Assembly: GCA_013397435.1 (NCBI GenBank) | Contig: VZRG01000867.1 | Location: forward strand, 19,746 to 83,745 | From: Erythrocercus mccallii | Lineage: Eukaryota > Chordata > Aves > Passeriformes > Dicruridae | Direction of reading: 5' to 3' | DNA length: 64,000 bases | Shown: positions 48,901 through 63,200 of the stretch, piece by piece | Numbering within the stretch: the stretch's first letter is position 1 | How the letters are laid out: the number at the start of each line of letters is the position of its first letter | Position numbers and translations under genes: made by a program | Notes under the pieces: generated by a model | Told to the model about the DNA's origin: nothing | What the model saw: only the letters and a program-made list of their open reading frames with translations | The model's database searches: none

Positions 48901-51900
48901 AAGTTTGTTGCACTGAAATTCAGGAGGTACAAGCTGAACCTCAAGGCATCCCAAGTTTGAAAATCTCAGGCTTTACTTTCAAGACGTTCAAATTGCATGA
49001 TGCAAGAAGATTGTCAGAATGTTCTAAGGAAAGGGCAGCAGCCAGCAACAACTGATTGTCTCATGAAGTGAAACTAGCTTCCAAAAAGATGACAGTCACC
49101 TGTCCAGGAGCTATTTCTAAGAAGAAGGTTGAACTAGTCATTGCAAACATTTCCCCTTCCTCCCCATGCAACACTTTCCCCCAACAAAACATAGCTTAGA
49201 GGGATGGGACAGAGAAGAGAGGGAGAATGCCTCTCCCTCTCTAAATGTGCACTTGTGTGTGCTTACTTCCCCAAGGGGGGAAGGTAATGTATTCAGAGAT
49301 GTGTATGTAGAATATGTGTGCAAATAAAACAAGCAACAAAATACAACCTCACAGAAAATGGCCCTGTTGGGGTAAGCACAGAACAGTGGAAAAGACAAAT
49401 GAGAGAATTTATTCAGAAGTCACAGATGATGGGGCTCAGCTATTATGGTTATGTGTAACATAGTAATAAGCACCTGTAGAGAAGAGAACTGCTGTGTGAA
49501 TGGATCTCAGATTGAGTTTCATTTTCTTTCTCTAGTGGTTGCATTTCACTGACTGCTTACAAGTACAAAAGAAGCAAAAAATACTCAATAGATATCCAAC
49601 ATGTCTATCACCAAAACAAAACCAAAATTCTGTCAAAGAACATTGTATAAGTTCCAAATTCCAAGTAAGTTCAAAAATATGCAGATGCATATTAGATGTC
49701 TTTAGACGCTTTTATCAGTGAATTTACACAGTTTGCATAAAAAATATGTAATTAATTTCAGTCAGTGTTTTGGGTGATAGACTCCTGGCATGTAATTCCC
49801 ACAAACAGCCAGATTAGGATAATTTTCTATCACACAGTTTTGGATGTAGGTTTTTCTATTATATTCTGAGGGTGAATAGATATCTTCCCCTCACCACTTT
49901 TTTAAACATAAATTAAATAGCTTCCATTGGTATGGTTTATTTCTTCTTAGTGTCTGGCAGATTTAAACATAATTCTTCAATGTTAGCCTGAACAATGCCT
50001 TCTCCTCTAAATAAATTTCTTCAAAACAGTTGGTATATTGCACTTCCTGAACACAGAAATACAAGCTTTTTTGAGAAAAACATTTCTAAAAGTTACCTTT
50101 TTTTTTTTGTGTACTTCCCACCAAGAGGTGTTACTGTGATTAAATACTCAAGGGGTGGACCAGGTGGAGCTTTAACCTCAAACTGCAAAGTCAATAGTAA
50201 TATACACATTGACAACTTGTCAGAATAAGACAACAATGTGAAGTTTAAAAAAATACAACTAAAAAGAAGCCTATGATGAGTTTAACAAACAGATTAAAAA
50301 CTCATTACTAAATGTGTAAGTTTAGGGTGATTGAACTCTAAACCTCTGTGTGCAGCAACAGAAAGAAGTCCATAAAACAGGTATTTGTATTACAACACAA
50401 AGGTAAAAAAAAGTCCCCCCTCTTTTTCATATAACAAACAGAACAGTTCCTGGTGAAAACCTGATAGCTGGCTTGAACTCCAAGGTGAGCACACCTGCTT
50501 ACACAGAGTCTGTATAAGCAAGTCTGTCTGTCAGGCTCCCAAAACGCAGCTCTCTTCTCTAAGGGCTTCTCTGAACCCAGTTATTGGGCTGTACCATCTT
50601 ACTCTTGTCTCGCACCAGTCTCCATTTCAGGCGATTCAGGAAATTCAGGAGATCTTACAATCTTTAAAATTTAAACCTGGCAGTTTAAAGGCAAAGTCCA
50701 GCTGAACTGGTTCCCATTTGCTCTGTTGCTTTCTTAAGTGATGGATAAGTACAAGTTTTCCTGCTGTTTAAAACACTCTTTATCATCCTGAGTAGAGTAG
50801 AGGCTAAATCTATTCTAGTTGCCTGCAAAAGCAAAGAGGAAAACGGAAGGACAGCATTCCTAGATTCACCTCACTCCCTCCTAATGAACAGAGGAGCAGC
50901 GCTTTTACAAGTTATCAAAGACAGGTAGAAACTTTCTCCTTCAGTATTACAGATCAGGATTTCTGTTTCCTGTCCTCTTAATTCAAATTACACCTATTTC
51001 ATAGAATAAGCCACGTAGTATCCATTGGCTTTAGAGCCTTTTTTTATTTCAAAGACTAATGACCACACAGCACATACTGTAAAGTGCTTTTCTTAGGAGA
51101 ACAGTGTTCTGCTCAGCTGGGTAACTCTGGCTGTCTCTCTTCTCTGCACTTGTTTGCACTATCTCACTTCCCAGAGTGGATCCAGAGCAGTGCATAAAGA
51201 TCACTAATTTGTCTTAAAACTCCTTTCAATCTTAGTTTGACAACTGCTAAAACACTGTTTCCCTCCACAGAAGAGGATGCCTTCAGACACTTACCTGTTC
51301 AGGCATCCCTAATACTCTCACCTATGCATATGCACAAGTTATTGAGGCTTTTGCTTAGCATAAAATCTGGATTTCTGCATATTCTGGGGAGCAGACGAAC
51401 AAGTTCTGATGTACCCATTTCCAGCCTTTCAGAAAGACCACTTTTTACCACTGCACCTCATGTTTTTCCACTCCAATCTAAATTTGGCGTATTGGGCTAG
51501 GAGTTTCCTTGGGCTACAAAGACCATCTAAAAATACAGATTTTACCAACACCCCCTACAATGCTGGAGGACAAAGAGCTTTTCATACTAAGTGACTAAAC
51601 TGTAGACAGTTCACATCTCCACTCTCCTGAAACCTGCCAGATGTGCACAAGATGCCAGAGCTGGGGTAAAGATCTTTTAATCTGTAGAGAACATGACAGT
51701 CTCTTACTGCTTGATTACTAGTACAATAAGAGTCACAGGCTGAATGTGACTGAAATTTCTCTCCCATTCATACGTTTTCAATTTGATGTTCAAGGTCCTA
51801 GATTGTGATTACTACAAGTAGTTCTCACCTCAGCCCTTACTTCCTCTCTTCTTCACCCAACCTACCAAACCTTCAGAAATGGACCAATCAGGTTAGTAAA

Positions 51901-52645
51901 ATGCTGCTAAATTTAGGAAAAACACTCACTGGAAGTTTTATAGGTCTGATTCCTGGGCAGGGATCTGAGAGAACAAGCCAAAATTGCAAGGAGAACTGCT
52001 CAGTGTTTTATCCCTTCCATGTTTCTTGTGTCTCAAATTGTGGCATGGTGCAAACGGGTGAAGCTCTATGCCAACAGTCATATACCTTTTCCATCTGCAG
52101 CACACAGTAAGAACCAAATTCTCCCAGTAGGCATATGCCTCCATCACTATTTACTCTCTTAGAGTTCAGTGCTAATTTTTTTCTGCAGCCTCTTCTTCTA
52201 AAGTAGTTTATTCTTCTCCATTAAGAGAGGCATCTAACATAACTTCCAGACGGTACCACCCCACCACCCTTTTTGTTTCCTTTATGTTTTTGCTAAATTT
52301 CCCCTAGTGAAACTCTAACTGCTCTCTGAAAAAGTGGAGCACAGGATAGTACTACAGCAAATGACAAGTTAATTCATTATCTTATAATCAAGGCCTTTTT
52401 TCCTAAGTTCTTAACACTACCACAATTGTGCCTTGTGCTATATTTAACACTTAGCACATGAAATAGTGCTCTACACATCGCTGGTACTGTCAAAAAGCCA
52501 TGTTAGGCACACATACAAACACACCACTTGCATTTGGGGAGCCTTGGAGGCACATACATCATGTTAATCTCTTCAGAGGAATATCAGTCCAGCAGCAGTA
52601 GCTGACATTTTTCAGGAGGATGACAGCAGAGAGTGTGCCATAAAT
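45966..52645 (-). other. Intron upstream of the MYRIP exon
   Basis: Intronic DNA on the 5' side of the exon. I searched it for the short N-terminal helix exon of MYRIP that should precede the zinc finger and did not find it. The only local structure noted is the tandem duplication at 48828-48902. Confidence 0.6.
48828..48902. repeat. Two adjacent short duplications
   Basis: GGATGATTAATG occurs at 48828 and 48843. GTTGATACACTGAGAAA occurs at 48857 and 48886 with a partial third copy (CTGATACACAAT) between. This is local slippage-type growth with no evident function. Confidence 0.9.
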
Positions 52646-52667
52646 GGGGGAGGGGAAGGGGTGGGGG
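52646..52667 (+). promoter_or_regulatory. G-quadruplex-forming tract
   Basis: Four G runs of 5, 4, 4 and 5 are separated by loops of one, two and one base, which satisfies the standard quadruplex motif with very short loops. A second G-rich stretch, G7 then AGATA then G5, lies at 52726-52742. Both have G on the plus strand, which is the template strand for MYRIP. Folding is inferred from the motif only. Confidence 0.75.
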
Positions 52668-55600
52668 ATGACGGCAGTAAAGTCAAAAAACATCCTAGAG
52701 CAAAAAAGCAAACCACAAATTCTTCGGGGGGGAGATAGGGGGAGTCGAGTGCTAAGAAACTCATAAATAATTATGAGTAAGTCACTTGTACAAAAATCAG
52801 AAAGATTAATATTTCACAGTCCAATTACTTCAACTGTGGTTGTGCTCTTTTACTTAAGACCTTCACAGCATCTCCTCAGTTTTTTCCCCCTCTTCAGTTT
52901 TTTATTTCTATAAAATTAAATTTCTATAATATTCATGTGTATTCCTATCAAATCTCACTTTTTATATTTTGCTTTCCTTCTCTCTTCAAAAGTAGGAGCA
53001 AAAAGTGATGATGCTGCATATATGCTATGCTCTGATCTGGGGACAATCTCTTTTTAAAAATAAAGAAATCCATCACAGTGGAAACACTGTTGATGGGTTT
53101 TACTTTTTATTCTAAGATTTGAAAACACTTCTTACAGTGGGAAAAAAACTGCATTGACACCTTCGTATTTATTAATAAATACCATAAAATAAATGTTGTG
53201 CAGACTAACCTGTGGAAGTTTTGTGCTAATCACAGTTGAACCAATTAAACTGCTGATAGAATCAGAAAAATGCCAACATACTCAACACTTGTCAAAAAAC
53301 ACAGATCAGGCACCGCATTTGCTAGAGAAAAAGCCAGTCAGTATCAAGACAAATTGTGGTGCACTTGCCCCAGACCAGTATCTAGTTTGTCATACCAGGT
53401 TCTATGCTAATCTGTTAACAATTTTGTGCTGAGGCAAAGCTGTTTCACAGAATGAGTGACTGTTGCTGTATCACTTTACAGACACTGTGCTAATGGCTAT
53501 TAGGGGAGGTTTCCTTTTCTTTTGCCGGCACAAGCACTGCCAGTCAGTGTCTATCATCAGCTGGAACTGATTGACATGTCCGAGTGTAGGTAAATGAAAT
53601 AAATACTACACTGGTATTATTTTAAATTCCTTCTCACTTCATAAACCCATAAATTGTCAAGGGACATTGCATTTAACCCCATTTTCTTTTGTCATGTTGG
53701 ATATCACAGCAGCACAGACTGTACACCACATTTAACTGATAGGCTTTGAAATCTTCTGTGGGCGAGTGGAGCAGCAAGGGTGAAGCAGGTTTTGAAACAT
53801 AGAGGAGATATTCTGGGAAGCTCTGGGGACATTGGAAATCTCCACATGAAAGCCGAAATTATCTTTTTCAAGACAGTGCCATGAGTACACACTCCTTTGC
53901 CCTCCCATTCTTTTACTGTCACATGGAACATACGAAAATAAGGCTGGGTTTTGACATACTTTTCCCTCCTCACTCTTCTTTCTCATCTGCTCTCCTATTT
54001 CAGTTACAGCTTGATCTGCAGTAAGGTGGAGTAGTCTGAGGTGAAATAATGTGTCAGTATCAGGGACAAGCACTTTTGCTGCAGGCTAAATCCTACAGGA
54101 TCTTCTGATTAAATCCTGTGTTTGACTCAGAATGATCAAAAGGTGTGTATCCATACTGGACATCAACTGCTGGTAAGCTGGAAAATTTTCCCCTTTTTTT
54201 CCCTATTATGTCCATATTGAACCACTAAGCACTACAGTCTGAATGATTTTTTTATAATTTCACCAGTATATGCCACAGCCCTACAATATGACTACAAAAT
54301 GGTATGCTTAAATTATTATTTACAATAGCATTTTGGGGCACTTTCCTCTTAGATTACAAACATGCAATACTTTATGTTGTGCTACACTATCAAACTTCCT
54401 AACAACCTCGTAAAACATCGTTAGCTTTACCACCTTTCTTATATGGCTTCCCTGTATTTTCCTTTCCTATATTTGTTAGTGATTTTTAGTTACACAAATA
54501 TATGCTATATTTGCCTTTATCTCATTTTCTCTCAATAAGTGTCATTTAGCTCTCCCTGAAGTGTATTTCTCACTGCCTGTCTGGTACCCCTCCCTGAAGA
54601 CCTTTTTCCTGTGAGGTCCTGACTTTCAGTACAGGTTCATTGCTAGAGAATGATAAATACAGACATGTATTCTTTAGAATAAAGAATTTTTCAGTTCAAA
54701 AAACCAAAAAATATCTTAGTGGAAGTTTTTATAAATGTACATACTCTTCCATCATAGTTACATGCAATACATACATTCTTTGCATCACAGGTGATGTCTG
54801 TGAATCTACCTTTCTTTGGAATCCAATTTTATGCCCATATTAATTTGAAACACTTCCTTTAATAATAGAAATAGTACTCCTACATTAAACAGTTCTCTAA
54901 GTGCTCCCTTCACAGTGCCATCTGGCTTGACCTCATAAAGCACAATTCACAGCCTGGCTAGTGTACAGCAGCTCTGAAAATCCCTTAAGTATTCATCATG
55001 AGTCATTCTTCCCTCTTCCTGGCTGGACTTCTAGCAGTGCAGGCCTACAGAGATTTGTTCTGGAATCGCTACTGTTACTTGACCCTTCCCCACAGATCAC
55101 ACAGCAGAATAAACAAGAGCAGGCAGCAGAGCAAACAGCAGAGCTCGCTAAGGAACTGGGTCTCACAGCCTGACAAGTCAGTGCCAGACGACTGTGTGTT
55201 GTTAGAAAAAACAGCCCAAGATGTTCATCCTGGTTTGCATACAGACAGGATGAGTGATGCATACTCAAGGGCCTTCTGCCCGATGAAACTGGCTCTGAAA
55301 TTTGCCCTTCCCAACCACTGCCACTCCAGAGTCCAGGCTGGACGAGAACATTTGGAAAGTTCTGTCCTCCACAATCCTCCATGGGGAATGCAACACAGAC
55401 AAATCAGCAAGTATCCTCCCACACTAATGTCCACTGAGTATTTTGCTACTTTCTGCAACAATCACCAGAGCCCTAGTGTGGCACAAGAGGAGAACAGAAG
55501 GCATTAACAAATGCTCCAGGCTTGTTTCAGGTGAGAGTTCTGTGAAGTCCTAGGATCACACCACCAGGTTCCCATTAACTTGGTCGCAGAGTGAATTCCT

Positions 55601-55888
55601 TTCAACTGTAGCACTCAACACTATACTTTCAACAGTCTTCATGTATATAGCTCCTAAAGTCCACTTCCCCAGTTCAACTCCTCTTCATATTGCCCATGTT
55701 CCTAGCACATAGTTTAATACTGTTCTTTGATACTCCACAGACTGCAATTCAAGTAGCTTTAAGACTGCAAGCCCTGCAATTCCAGTCAGGATGTGTCAAA
55801 AACAGCAGCTTGATATTTTTGCAGATTTAAGCTATAAACAATTATTTTCTTAACTACAGAAATTGTTTGCAATTTCCATGTAGGTTTT

Positions 55889-55908
55889 GTTTGTTTGTTT
55901 GTTTGTTT
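55889..55908. repeat. (GTTT)5 microsatellite
   Basis: Five perfect GTTT units preceded by an imperfect one. Confidence 0.97.
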
Positions 55909-58900
55909 TAAAGACAAAGACTTAGAAGCTTAAAATTACCACACACCTGTACTGTACACAATTAAAGTGTTTTGGCAGACAAAAGAATCCATTTTCACAG
56001 AATGTATTTTATATTTAACATGATGTGTTACCCTGGTATGTTTCATATCAACAATATTAATACCTTCTGAATGCAGTATCATATTGTTTCTTACAAATCA
56101 GACAAATGTCTGCAAAGACCCAAAAAATAAAGACAGCAAATCCACCTTCTCATTGAAACACACATTTTTTGGGTAGTCCTTTTAAAAAATATTGGCATAT
56201 ACTATTTCTATAGTAACACCTGTATTTAACAAAGACATGATCTTCAGTTAACGTTTTTATAATACTTTGGCTATCTTACAGTTGGTGCTCTTAACTTAAT
56301 CCAGAATTTTTCATTATGGGAATGTTTCTGCAAATTTAATAACATACTGGTATTTTAACATATAAAAGAATATACAGTAAAGGACCGAAAGGAAATCAGT
56401 AAGCAACCACAAAAAACAAAGAAAACCCCCTAATAATTCAGAATTTATTTACAAAATAATCACCTTTATTCTGTAGCTGTGCCCAGAAGTGCCGCTATTT
56501 AGTTTTATTCTGCATGTGTGTGTGAGCACTCATACACTTATAGCTAAACTGCATTATTCAATATCCCTTGCAAGTGAAGACCAGGATTCCCACCCACCTA
56601 ATACTGTCCATACCCCATCCACATGGAAATGTAGTACTATGGATTGTCCTTGACAAGACAACTTAGCTAGAGAAGAGGAAAGCCAGGTTACCAGACAAAT
56701 AGTCTATTAAGGAACTAGAGATAAAGTCCTCTTGTGCAGATGCTCCTAGAGCGCTATGAATCCCAGTAAATCCTCCTTAGCCCTTGATAGTATGCCTCAT
56801 CCCAGATACAGAAAGCTAAGGTCAGTGAACTGTCCCAGAGGGAAATGGATGAAGGGGAACTTGATAAAGCTGCCATTTTCATTCCTCCTCTTGGTCTGTT
56901 TGTGCTCTTGATCTTGCCAATCAGCTATCTATTAATCTGAAGTACAGCATACATACTTCAGTAGGATGCTTTTGGTGAATGGAAAAAAACCCCCCCGAAA
57001 TAACACAAGAGCTTTTGAAAAATGGAAATTCACCTAATTCACAATTAGAATTCAGATTAGGTGGTGCACATTTGGAAAAGACAGAATGGTTCTTCACCAT
57101 TTTTAACAAAATGTGTTTTGAATTTTAAATACGTCATTTTGTTCTGATTTTTTGTAATAAAAGAATTTCAAATACTATTATTCAACTCTTCTGTGGCTAG
57201 TACCGTTCAGATATCTGATGCCTCTCTTCTCTCCCTTGAGCATTTCCTCTCTTCAAAAACAGCAGATGGAAGACATCTCCCTTGTGGGGAGTTTATGGCA
57301 CAGTCAGACCCCAGAATTGGTTCACACAGCTGGCACAGCCCCTCTGGCTATGTCTGAATTTGTGAGATCTGTTTGCATCAAGAGCAGAACAGTAGCCTGA
57401 ACTGGACAATGCTGAAGACCTATACCTACACAGCATGTAGGTCCTCAGCTTTGCTTCAGGGAAGACAGTATGATTCCCTGGATCAAAGAGTCCCACACTG
57501 CACGAGTCTGAACTTGTCTGACTGTGTAATTCATTGGTTCACAAACACTGACTTAGTTACTTCCAGAAGGAATCTAGCTTGTGCACACCAAAACCAGCCT
57601 ATACACCATGCTGCAATAAGTGAGAAGAAGTAGGCTTGCTCCAAAACTGTAGCTTCTGATTAGGCATTCTTTTAAAAGAAATCACTGGGCCAGAAGATTT
57701 GTGCAGGGGCTTAATATTAGAAGTTAAATGTATCATACACCCACTTGTTTTCGAGATATATTCTAGATTGGTACACGTAAAATTTAGCTTTATAAAGCAC
57801 TCCCAATAGAACTCTAATTTGCCCCAGTTAGTTTGAAATACCTTTGAACATAAGTGATTTAATTCTCCACAGCACTGCATTGGCTCACAGTGGTGTCAGT
57901 GTCACTCTAGGAATTTCATCAATGCTGTGGTCCAAGAAGACAGACAGGGTAATGGAGCAAGGAGACAAAAGCTACACCTTTGTAGCTATGGCTTGAAATA
58001 CTAGCAGAGGATGGTCAGATTGTCAGTTTTTATTCAGCAGCAGAAAATGGGTACACAGTAATCTAGGGATTCTCTCAAGAAAACACAAACATATTTTCTC
58101 AGACTTTTCTCCTACCTAGCAGATGTCTGTGCTTCAATTAATTCCTCCTTCCCTTACCATGCTTTCAAATGAAATCAAAGCTCTACCAAGCTGCTTTCCT
58201 CATAGGTGCACATAGCTTGGCTTTACCTTCTGGACTGAGCAGCTGGAGTGACAGTCTGTGGGCAGTGAACTGTCAGCAGATAGTTCCCTCCTAAAGCCCT
58301 CTTCTGCACTGGTGCACCGTCACCTGAATTACAGACCCAATCTGCTTCTGATGGGTGACTGTAAATGATTTAAACTTAAACACATCAGTAGGAGAATTAC
58401 TGCTTTTAAAGTAACAATTTGTTCTCAAAATCCAACATTTATTCTTAAGGAACAGAAGAAGAATTACTATGAAACACTAATCTTTCAAAATAACTAGAAT
58501 ATAAAAGCATTGCCATGTCCATAAATTCAGGACTTCAAAACATGCATGATTAAGTCATCACAAGGCACCATTTCTGTAACTGAAATATTGGTTGATTTAT
58601 AACAAATATCAAAACGCATTTAATCAAATTGCTAGTGGAAGAGGATCCTCCAGTAGGAGCCAAAACAATATAATTAAAAGTTACACAATTATACAATTAA
58701 AAATTAAAAATTCTGGTGTTGACAAAATAAATATTTCTTTTTAAGAAATTAAGTGCTCAGTTTAGTTTTATACATTTAGTTGCAAATATGTGAAAAGACT
58801 AAGGAGTGACCAACTTGATGCTTAGAGGGTAAGAGAATTGCAAGTAGAGAACTCCTTCAAAAAAGTTCTAAAATTCATATTTAACCAAAATTTTATTGCT

Positions 58901-60235
58901 TAGAAAAGGCATAACTATGTTTTCTATAAATATTCCCTAACCATGGAGGTGCTCTCCCATTCCTTTGCCTTCCACAGAAAGCAAAGCAATCATCATTTAT
59001 TTTCTGTTTCTTTGCTCTCTTCTACTCTATGCCACACTTTTTACAACTTTGACACTTCTATGTATTTTCTGTTTTAAGTACAAACACCCTTGAAGAGGTG
59101 CAAGTTAAATTCAGAAAATATGTCATAGACGGTCAAAGATAGACCACAGGAACCAAAAGGCAAGTAGTTCTCCCCACGGAGAGAGTGGTAGTTCTACCCA
59201 CAAGGAGGGGTGGAAGAAGCGTGTAATCAAGAGTTAGTTGTTGGCAGTTTAGCAGCCACTTACATTCAGTCAAGAGTAAGAAAAATATAGACAAATACTG
59301 CGATAGGAAGATGATGGTTTTCTTCACACACAAGGCTATATGATTTTTCATATAGTTCTCTACCTTGTTCCTAAATATTTCAAGGTTGTCCTAAACCACC
59401 ATTGTAGACTAAGGTGCAAATTGCAGTAACTGTAGTATTATGCATAAGTCAACATAAAAAAGCCAGTATTTTAGAACTTACAGCAAAACACAAAAATCTT
59501 CTAAAATCATGATTGACAGGTGCTTATTTTTTACTGAGAAAAATAATTGCACAAATTCATTCCTACAGCAAAAGTATAATTATACTTAGCATTTTGAGAG
59601 CTGTGAAACACAAATCAGAACACACCAATACTTATAATCAAGGACTCTCCCCTTGAGGGAAAAAAAAAGCTTCAGAGGAATTCAGTATGCTGGTTTCATC
59701 TGTGTAACTACAAAAGCAGATAAAACAAAAGTCTGAATACAATCAATAGTTTATAAATCAAAGCAAAGCTTTACTTCAAAAATCAGAAGTAGACCTGAGA
59801 AGAGCAGCTGATTTATGAAAACCATTATTTGAAATCAGCAAGGAATTAAAGCAAAGCATTTCTCTTTTTGCTATATGGGCAAAGTATGCACAAACTCTAA
59901 CACACATAATCAGTTATGGAGAAAGCAGCAGCATCTGAAATATTTTCTCCTTGCAAGAAACACTGAGGTTACAAAGATTCCCCTGACTGCAGCTCAGTTC
60001 AGTTCTGAACACTGCCACCACAATTTGTCCCCAGGAAGTATTTAAACCACTCTACAAACACATTTAAGCTCCCCAGCATACTAAAAAACCTGAATCTCTA
60101 ACTTGGCAAAAATACCAGTTCAAAGGCTTCACATGGGACAGATTCACATCAGTTACACTCAATGGTGAGAAAATGAACAGACTAAGCTCAAATAACACAC
60201 AATAAATAAATAATTGAAATGATGCCATAAAAGCT

Positions 60236-60289
60236 AGCAGCAGTTTCGGAGATTTTTGGCTGAGCAGCAGTTTCGGAGATTTTTGGCTG
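60236..60289. repeat. Perfect 27-base tandem duplication
   Basis: A 27-base unit beginning AGCAGCAGTTTCGGAG occurs twice without mismatch. Its length is a multiple of three, so it shows up as a repeated SQKSPKLLL in a minus-strand open frame at 60064-60357, but nothing else suggests that frame is coding. Confidence 0.95.
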
Positions 60290-63200
60290 TACAGGGCCCA
60301 GCTAAACCCCAGAGCACGAATCAAGCAATGCAAACCAATAAAAAGACCCCATGTCATTATTAGGTTTGGTCATCAGCACTCTGTGTTTACGACATATTTG
60401 TCAAAATTGCATACTGAATGTTTTCAGCCTGTCGGTACAGATATATGTGAATATTAGATCATACCATTCATGTACTGCAGATAACTCAAGTAGGATGTTA
60501 AAGATCAGATTTTTGGCTCCTCAGTTACGGGATGTAGAATGACAGGTGTTTTACTGGGGCTTGTTTTTCAGGGAAGACTTAGCCTTTCTTGAAAATCAAG
60601 TCCCTTAAATTTCTTCCTCTCCTCTTCTCTCTTTGCATATCTCAAAATTTAAGGATACAAAAGGATTGATCAGAGTTTTTACTCTCTATTGCTAATTAGT
60701 ACAATATCAGCTCTTGACAAACTTCATTAAAATGGGTTAGATTCAACACACTGTACTAGTATTTGCACTTTTTTCTATCTTATATCCAAGTAAAATAAAA
60801 TGCTGTGCTGAAGTAAACTATATAAATTGCCTCTACTGTGTAGCTGAGAAGTTCCTCCAATACTCTTCTCAAAAACCTTCAATGACTCCAACTTCTTCAA
60901 AACCCGTAACAATAAAATACTTGTTTAAGAGAGGATGTAAATTACCCAATTTATTATTTAATCAGGAGAACATAAAAGAGCAAAGAAACAGAAATGCAAG
61001 GGAAAAGTAAGTTACATAAATTGGAGAAACATTTTAAAATATGTATTATATGCCTGTTACATTTGTGTTTATGAAATTATAACAACCAAAATCCCAACCA
61101 AACTCTTTGAGTGTATGCAAGTATTTAATCTAAGGAAGTCTAATGTTCTATTCAAGAAAGCACAAGTGAGCCATTTTGACTTCCTGGTTAACACTACTAA
61201 AAAAGCCCCAAACCAAAAACAACCTAATAAAAATAAAAACATGACATCTAAATTTTATTAGGACCATGATTCTCATATCTGAGATTAACAGGGGCTTTGC
61301 CCTTCAATAAAATCAGAGCATAATAGAAGTCATTTAGCACAACCCACAACACTTAGGTATGAATGTATGTGACCTAATATGAGTGATACAAAATTCACTT
61401 ACTTCAGTATCTTAATATTATACACTACATCAGACACAGCAAGCATAACAGGATCTGCTACTTGGAAGGAAAAAAAATGGTAAGAGCAATGGCATTGATT
61501 TTAATTAGCAGGCTGGGTATTTCTAAGACGTCTCTGGCATCCCAGTGCCAATTATCCTGATATGTACTATTTTATCAAGCCATTGAAAGTGGATCCTTAA
61601 GGGCAATTATATCATTCAGTAACTCAAGCTATCTGAGCTCCCTTCAAGTCAGTGAAAATATTCCTCTTCCACACAGGGAGACTCTTTCTCAAGCCTGGAC
61701 GTGTGCGCATATTAAGATACACTGTTTAGGATTCAACATTTTACTTAGGATTGTCTTCCTGGTGCACCAAAAATTTACTCATAACATTTATTTTGTAGTT
61801 TCTTTTACTTCTTCCTTTCAACAACCTTGTGTTTGTAGGTCATCAGTTAACAGCACATATGCTGTAACAGTGCACAGAGGAACAACTCCACCCTTCACCT
61901 CTGCTCCTCCTGCTTTTCTACCTTCTGCTAATGCAGCAATCCATCCCATAATACTTACAAGCTACACACACACCTGTTCTCATGAGAGGCTTTGTGCTGG
62001 CACATCCAGAAAGGAAGTCATGGCAACTGATGCATTTCTGAGAGAATCAATGTCGCTTTGGAGATGCGCGGCCAGCAACATTTAGCTCATCTAACACTAG
62101 GCCTAACTGTGCAATGACAATTCCCACTGCACTTCACATTTTCAAATGTTGCCAAAAGAAAAGGAACTGTGAAGGTGTCATTACAGTACTCCCTCTGGAA
62201 AGTTCACTATTCATAAGCAAAATGCTTATTTACTCAGATACTGCTAAACACATACTATTTCTGTTACTTTTTTCACCAATAGGAATTTCAAACCTGATTA
62301 TGCCACATTCTGCTTAAGTAAAAGCAAAAAACTATCTCGTGGTTTGTTTGTTTTTTTTTAGAAAAAAAATTAGTTCCAGATTCTCCAATATTGTTAACTT
62401 AATCTTCTTTTTAGATTTCTGGTGATCTTTTCCTTCCAGCAAAATTCTCAGTCTGAGTTAATTAAAAATCATCTGCCTCTCTTAAGGCTTTCATTCAGTC
62501 TTCTGAGTATTACAGGACCGAGTGCATTCCTTTATATTGACTCTAGAGCATCTGGTATTATTGTCTGCCAGAGACCAAAGAATTCATTGGCATATTGCAA
62601 AGACATCAGGTACCCTATCACAGAAATTTATTCTGTAAATATATATATACAAATATATAATCAATATGCTCCTGCATAAATCATGCTTTTTCCATGTCAG
62701 CCCAAACCCATTTGTCTAAAGCAGGTGATATATAGAATACTTGGTGTAAACTGTGCTCTTGCTACTGTTATTCAGTAGCATTATAATTTTCTCCCTCCTG
62801 CTCTCAGAATATGGATTTTTCACACACATCAAGCTTGGGAGACTTTAATACTTCTTAAATTGAATATTTAAAATGTATTTTCAATGAACTGTTTAAACAA
62901 CAGCTAGTTATTTATATCAACAGCTTCTTCATTTAGCCTTTACTTAAAAACTCAATCTCAGAATTAAATTTCACCCATTTTTTTTTCTTTTGAAATGCAC
63001 ATTATCAAAACCCACAATCAGCATTGCAATAGTTTGTCAAGGCTGCATCCTGGGCTGTCTGTAACACACTCTGAAGCTTACACATACCTCCCTCTCTTGG
63101 ATCAGGGTGCCTCCCCTGTCTATTCTTTGTATTGTTCCTTCTTTTTCCCCTCCCCTCCATATTTCAGTTTAGTGACTAACAGTTGTGCAGTGACTGACTT

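Noticed and set aside
49060..49150. GTTGAACTAGTCATTGC string considered as another CR1 tail
   Set aside because: The match is limited to about ten bases with none of the flanking CR1 3' sequence.
60001..60040. A minus-strand EWFKYFL-like string, considered as a possible match to the next MYRIP exon
   Set aside because: Only three or four residues fit, the context is wrong and it lies on the wrong side of the zinc-finger exon for gene order.
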